DNA of 64,000 nt from Citrobacter sp. JGM124 (GTDB lineage: Bacteria; Pseudomonadota; Gammaproteobacteria; Enterobacterales; Enterobacteriaceae). Positions 60,057-64,000 of the stretch are shown here, piece after piece. The stretch lies in contig NZ_JAERJD010000001.1 in assembly GCF_018257795.1 (NCBI RefSeq), positions 248,001 to 312,000 on the forward strand, in the 5' to 3' direction. How positions within the stretch are numbered: the stretch's first letter is position 1; every line of letters begins with the position of its first letter. Made by a program: the position numbers and the translations under genes. Below the pieces are notes generated by a model. That model made no database searches and was not told the DNA's origin. It was given only the letters and a program-made list of their open reading frames with translations.

Positions 60057-61454
60057 TTATAAATCTATCTCGTCGAAAGTTCCAGGGGTAAAATACTCTA
60101 CCAAATCTGATTTTTCTGATTCTTTATATCCGATAACAACAGAATCTCTGGCTCGACTAATAGCCATTGCAAGTAATCTTCTCAATTGCTGTAATTTATC
60201 ATCATTTTCATCTTGTTGATGTTGCATATTTTCAGTACTAAGACCTAAAATTATTACGTGATCAAACTCGAGTCCCTTCGCGGAGTTCATTGTTGATAGC
60301 GCGATATTTTCAGGCCCTCTTGACCAAACCTTATTTCTCGTAATTGTAACGTAAGGAAGGTTATGATGAGTTAATTTTTTTTCAATTTCATCAAACCATT
60401 TTCCGCCTTTAGGTTTAAGAAATGCTACTGATTCATTTTGCAAGTTAACATTATTTTTAATATAATCAATCGCATAATTAACTTGCTGAGAATATCGCCC
60501 TTTGCAAACAACTGGTTTAGGACCATGTCTTGTAGCTTGTGTAAAGTCGCTGATGCTCCCATCATCATCAATTGTTAATCCATGAGTGATTGACGCAGCA
60601 AATGCAGCAATTTCCACAGTATTTCTGTGGTTCTCCCCTAATCTAAAATAGGCCGCATTTCGCATATCTAATCCGGTTTCTACCCATGTGAAACCTCGAG
60701 GATATAAACGTTGAATTGTATCAATGACAAATGTTAAATAATAATCTTCATTTAGGTGGTTTAGTATTGCTCTAATTTGGTTAGCCGAAAAATCTTGGGT
60801 TTCATCGACTACAATTATGTCATAGCCTAAACATTCGTCATCTATCATTTTCTCACATTGTGAGTGCCAATCATCTAACTGATTATCTTGAAGGTATTGT
60901 ACATAAAAGCGAACAACATCTATTAAAAACTGACGAGTTTGTCTGGTTACTTGAGGTGACAATCCTCTACCCGTTCTCTCAACTGTTAAGTAGTTATCCA
61001 ATTCATGATGACGGAATCTACCACGAAAATAATCTATTTCATCGAGCACAAAGTTTAAATCCAGTCCCAGAGATAAACATCTATTTCGAAGATAAGAATC
61101 GCGATTGGCATCGCTTATTAAAGGGGTATTTAAATGCCCTCGAGCCCAATTAGCAAATGTGTCATTTTCAACAACTACAGGTATCGCCTTAGCTTTAATA
61201 CTATCATTGATTAAACCCTCAATATATCCGGCTAAAGTTCTATTAAATGACAGTACTAATGTTTTGATCGGGGTCGTATCATTGTTGAGATTTCTTCGAT
61301 ACGTTAACGCATTGACTATTGCTGTAAGTCGAAGTAAAGCACTTGTAGTTTTGCCGCTGCCTGCTGCACCCCGAATAACTACAATACCTGACGTATTTCG
61401 ACTTACTATGGGTAGTTGTTCAGGTGTAGCTCGATGGTTAGAAAGAATTTTCAC
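60057..61454 (-). CDS. Superfamily 1 (UvrD-like) DNA helicase
   Basis: A 465-residue SF1 helicase, shorter than UvrD (about 720), without the usual accessory 1B/2B insertions. Motifs: Walker A GAAGSGKTT at 29-37; Walker B with Asp217-Glu218 (IIVVDETQDF); motif III/IV region LTFVIDTIQRLYPRG and GENHRNT (273-279); motif V STMNSAKGLEFDHVIILG (387-404); motif VI RRLLAMAISRAR (425-436). Starts with GTG behind AAGGAGAG. First gene of the three-gene operon. It may expose single-stranded DNA for the transferase, act in repair of modified DNA, or sense invading DNA; this is inference. Confidence 0.9.
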   Translation of the reverse strand: MKILSNHRATPEQLPIVSRNTSGIVVIRGAAGSGKTTSALLRLTAIVNALTYRRNLNNDTTPIKTLVLSFNRTLAGYIEGLINDSIKAKAIPVVVENDTFANWARGHLNTPLISDANRDSYLRNRCLSLGLDLNFVLDEIDYFRGRFRHHELDNYLTVERTGRGLSPQVTRQTRQFLIDVVRFYVQYLQDNQLDDWHSQCEKMIDDECLGYDIIVVDETQDFSANQIRAILNHLNEDYYLTFVIDTIQRLYPRGFTWVETGLDMRNAAYFRLGENHRNTVEIAAFAASITHGLTIDDDGSISDFTQATRHGPKPVVCKGRYSQQVNYAIDYIKNNVNLQNESVAFLKPKGGKWFDEIEKKLTHHNLPYVTITRNKVWSRGPENIALSTMNSAKGLEFDHVIILGLSTENMQHQQDENDDKLQQLRRLLAMAISRARDSVVIGYKESEKSDLVEYFTPGTFDEIDL

Positions 61455-61536
61455 ATCGCTCTCCTTAAGTACTTGTGATTTCTAATTTTCTCTATATATA
61501 AAGCTTGTTGTGGGGTAGTTTGTCTGTTACTCAATG

Positions 61537-61556
61537 ATTATAAGATTAATCTTATA
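61537..61556 (-). promoter_or_regulatory. 18-bp palindrome overlapping a -10-like box upstream of the helicase operon
   Basis: TATAAGATTAATCTTATA (61539-61556) is a perfect 18-bp palindrome, about 85 bases upstream of the helicase start. On the minus strand its edge forms TATAAT (61542-61537), a consensus -10. A dimeric repressor bound here would block the operon. Confidence 0.5.
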
Positions 61557-61664
61557 TGCTTTGATATTCCAGCTTTAAAGTGAAGATTTTAACTTATATT
61601 TCAGACGGCTAGAAGGCACGCTTTTTACTATGGAATAGCTTATCTGGTCATACTGTTAGAGATG

Positions 61665-62115
61665 TGACCTGCTCCCCGTTGATTAGAGGGCCCCGATGTG
61701 AGTAATGTCTTCATAAGCCACATGATGACATCCCTATGAAGAAGCGTTTTTCTGACGAACAGATGTTCAGGATTCTCCGAGAAGCAGAAGCAGGAATGTC
61801 TGACCTGCATGGATGATTTTATGAAGGCATGCCGGACGCTCACTATTGCCTTTGGGATTTCAGGCGTGCAAGCCACTCGTATTATGGGTCGTATTGCGCT
61901 GTTTCACTGCTATCCGGCTACGACAAGAACTTACCATGGGCCTGAGTTTACCTGCAGAGCACTTTACTAGTAGGCTTATGAGCATGGAGTGGCGCTGTGG
62001 TTTATCCAGTCCGGCAAGTTGATACAGAACGGATTTATTTAGAGTTTTTACGGACGCTTTCGCGATGAATGCCTGAATGATCATTGGCTCAGCTACGTCA
62101 GTCATGCAGGAGAGC
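61665..62115 (+). mobile_element. Degenerate IS3-family remnant
   Basis: Left end TGACCTGCTCCCCGTTGATTAG is typical of IS3-family ends. OrfA begins at 61736 (KKRFSDEQMFRILREAEAGMS) and breaks off; OrfB C-terminal sequence follows with stops and frameshifts (GPEFTCRAL, YEHGVAL, FYGRFRDECLNDHW). The middle is gone and no right end was found. It is a different IS from the two mini-elements. Confidence 0.75.
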
Positions 62116-62358
62116 CATCAGTGAGCATAGCGAGTCCTTGTCTATTTCTTATACCGCTATTGTACTCACCTAAAATGAAGATGAAAACTGATTGTACTCA
62201 TGGCTGTACTCATTTTTGACTGCGCTGTTATGAGATGAGTTGATATATTACGAAAAGAAAAAATCCATGCAAGTCTTTTGATTTCATTGGGTTTTACAGT
62301 CTTTGTGCGATTCACTGAGATCGCATGAGACAACAGAAGCGAATTAGAAGTTGTGGGG

Positions 62359-62478
62359 GAGGTTCAGCACGAAAGTTATATCGCCTCATGGTTGAAATCA
62401 CTGAAAGATGATAAACGCTACATTTTCAAGGCGGCCAGTGCCGCATCGAAAGCCCATCGTTATTTAATGGATTGTTGA
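62359..62478 (+). pseudogene. C-terminal remnant of an ArdC-like antirestriction protein
   Basis: Forty codons, open to a TGA at 62476-62478, read EVQHESYIASWLKSLKDDKRYIFKAASAASKAHRYL. This closely resembles the end of plasmid-borne ArdC/DUF1738 (zincin-like) proteins, which end in ASWLKVLK.DKRAIF.AAS-type sequence. Upstream homology is absent, so only the tail remains. Confidence 0.65.
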
Positions 62479-63147
62479 GGAGTACGGGAGAAAGCATTTC
62501 CCATATATCCACATAAGAGAAGCCAGTGAGCGGGGAGGCCAGCAAAGCCACACCCGCGAACGGGAGCGCCTCTGCCGTCGGGGCAAGCCGGTAGAGGTCG
62601 ATTGTGGGTATGTGGACAATGCGCAGGCGCTAGACCGTTAATGACATTAAGTCGGCGAATGCTACCAGTTGGCTCTCTGTCCGCCGGCGATAACATCCCT
62701 TATTCAACTGGGCCGCAATCTGTACTATTTCTGGTAAAGCAATGCGTTGTGTGGCGTTGCTGCTATCGGTGCTGCTCGGCTTGTAAATTCTTATATCTGT
62801 ATCGGGTTGTCATCGGCATTCATTGCTTTGTTGGGGGTGATGGCTGAGCGGCGATTAACGTGCATCGGAGTATATTTATTGGTCAAATAAGTAACCGTTG
62901 AATGGCGATCGCTGGTTACTTGCAGATCCGTGACAACCGAGATATTTATCGCTCGGTTTGGTGAGCCATAATTAGCCTAACGATGGATTGGCTGGTGAAG
63001 CAGTACGCCTCAATAGCAATGATGTTATAGCTTCATTGATCTCTGATAGAATGTTTTGCCGGGCGGTCTATAACGGATAAAATTGACGCGCATCGTGAGT
63101 GAGATAAAGGCCGCTAAATAATCATGCAAAGGGGCCGGAACGTGGTT
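62479..63147. other. Gene-poor plasmid-like stretch
   Basis: About 670 bases without a supported gene. It contains an inverted repeat AAGTAACC/GGTTACTT (62889-62896 and 62914-62921) around the palindrome GCGATCGC (62905-62912). Adjacent sequence looks like decayed plasmid or integrative-element DNA. Confidence 0.35.
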
Positions 63148-63894
63148 TTAAGTATAGTTTGCTAGCTCCAGATTTTTGAGTTCTTCCATAGTATAAAAGC
63201 GAAATACGTTACGGTGTTTAGCCTCCAATGTGACATGTTGGCTGTTTTCAATCACCTGTTTTATCGTGTCGAATAGCAGCATTAATGCCCGTTTTTTTTG
63301 CGCATCCGGTACGATGTAGAAAACTAAAAACCAGCGGTTTTCCGTTCGTGCTCTAAGATGGCTGGCGATAATTTGCTGATAGCGTGCTTTGGTTTTTAAA
63401 CTGCGTTCCGTTTCAATGGCGATCCGTTTGCCATTTGGCAGCGTAATTAACCCGTCAGGCCGGTGCTTTACCTTAAACTGATTTAAAAAGGTGTTACGGT
63501 CGCCATTAATCCAGTTTGTCGCGCCTTTTTGGGCCAGTATCAGGTGTACCCGTTGATTATCAAGATGGTGATTGAGGCTCCAGCCTTTTAACTTCGCCGG
63601 TTCAAACCGAGCGGGGAAAATAGTGTCTTCAGGTTGAAGTACCACGGCGATCCCATCCTGAGTAATGCCCCACAGGGGGAGTTTACCGAGGCGAGAGACG
63701 AAAATGTATTTTTGGATAAGTCCCATGCCTTCCAGTTTATTAAGCAGGAGGTAAAGCGGTTGATGTGTCTTATATCTAAAAAGTTGTTTTAGCGTGTCAA
63801 AATCGCTGTAGGTTTCCTCTTTCAAAAAATTAAGCAGTTGTACCATTTTTTCACTGTGACGGTTTTTGCGCTCTTTATTGCTCCTTATCAACAT
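63148..63894 (-). CDS. MobC-like mobilisation protein (MOB-C relaxase type)
   Basis: A 248-residue protein resembling MobC of CloDF13-like mobilisable plasmids and integrative elements, whose catalytic part is related to restriction-endonuclease-like folds. The N-terminal winged-helix part (about 15-65; FDTLKQLFRYKTHQPLYLLLNKLEGMGLIQK) is followed by HRPDGLITLPNGKRIAIETERSLKTKARYQQII, which has the D...ExE..K pattern of that fold. Start has AAGGGA upstream. It lies 9 bp after the end of a probable MobB gene, the order of the CloDF13 mob operon. It looks intact. Confidence 0.75.
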   Translation of the reverse strand: MLIRSNKERKNRHSEKMVQLLNFLKEETYSDFDTLKQLFRYKTHQPLYLLLNKLEGMGLIQKYIFVSRLGKLPLWGITQDGIAVVLQPEDTIFPARFEPAKLKGWSLNHHLDNQRVHLILAQKGATNWINGDRNTFLNQFKVKHRPDGLITLPNGKRIAIETERSLKTKARYQQIIASHLRARTENRWFLVFYIVPDAQKKRALMLLFDTIKQVIENSQHVTLEAKHRNVFRFYTMEELKNLELANYT

Positions 63895-63903
63895 AGCATT
63901 CCC

Positions 63904-64000
63904 TTATTCATCAAAATCAAAAGACGACCTTTCAGTCAGTGGATCATCCGGCGTTGTCGCGGCTGTTTTATTTTTTTCGGATAACACTAAAATGGGTTCT
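63904..64000 (-). CDS. C-terminal end of the gene upstream of mobC (probable MobB coupling protein)
   Basis: Open to the window edge; 31 codons before TAA at 63904-63906, reading EPILVLSEKNKTAATTPDDP and ending SSFDFDE. Identity is inferred only from position directly before a MobC-like gene. Confidence 0.45.
   Translation of the reverse strand, partial: EPILVLSEKNKTAATTPDDPLTERSSFDFDE

Noticed and set aside
62905..62921. The GCGATCGC palindrome and flanking inverted repeat as an origin of transfer.
   Set aside because: It lies downstream of mobC, and no nick-site similarity could be recognised; kept only as an inverted repeat.

Overview
The window is a chromosomal segment of a motile member of the Enterobacterales. 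The order motA-motB-cheA-cheW-(one MCP)-cheR-cheB-cheY-cheZ-flhB-flhA-flhE followed by argS, yecM and cutC, together with close similarity of these proteins to their E. coli/Salmonella counterparts, points to that order. The species cannot be fixed from sequence alone: there is one chemoreceptor instead of tar/tap, and base composition in the core part is roughly balanced.

Layout. (1) 1-13085: flagellar motor, chemotaxis and export genes on the + strand; motA is cut by the window edge and a near-perfect FliA (sigma-28) promoter precedes the receptor gene. (2) 13103-16706: argS (-), yecM and cutC (+). (3) 16753-25451: small-molecule redox genes and regulators (LysR, a frameshifted SDR, an atypical SDR, a Bcr/CflA-type pump, an aldo-keto reductase, TetR, a membrane-anchored metallo-beta-lactamase-fold hydrolase), plus a decayed stretch near 20.3 kb. 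(4) 26129-32688: tRNA-Asn with its promoter and terminator, a YeeO-like MATE pump, YbdG-like channel, L,D-transpeptidase, alkaline phosphatase, OsmB. (5) 32933-38299: a D-glycerate module (GntP-type permease, glycerate kinase, PykA-like pyruvate kinase) with a CdaR-type regulator. (6) 38837-51761: a luciferase-like monooxygenase, a DosC-like globin-coupled diguanylate cyclase, the molybdoprotein YdeP behind a possible FNR site, VOC, AraC, MBL and DMT genes, then a tight run of ene-reductase, pirin, isochorismatase-family hydrolase and DUF924 protein.

(7) 51.9 kb to the right edge is an accessory region of patchy, mostly A+T-rich composition. It holds IS3-family remnants (two internally deleted mini-elements of the same type, one with a 4-bp target duplication), an orphan interbacterial toxin with an M23-like domain and a pesticin/T4-lysozyme-like muramidase domain plus a periplasmic LprI-like protein as likely immunity factor, ruins of a serine recombinase and a P4-type integrase next to a duplicated tRNA-Asn 3' end, and plasmid mobilisation genes (MobC-like, end of a MobB-like gene).

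The most interesting locus is the three-gene minus-strand operon 61454-57696: an SF1 (UvrD-like) helicase, a DarT-like (DUF4433) ADP-ribosyltransferase, and an ADP-ribosylglycohydrolase of the DraG/ARH type with an added C-terminal region. It resembles the DarTG anti-phage toxin-antitoxin system, but with an ARH-type hydrolase where DarG's macrodomain would be and a dedicated helicase. An 18-bp perfect palindrome overlaps the presumed promoter. I do not know a named system with this composition; this is the best candidate for an undescribed system here.
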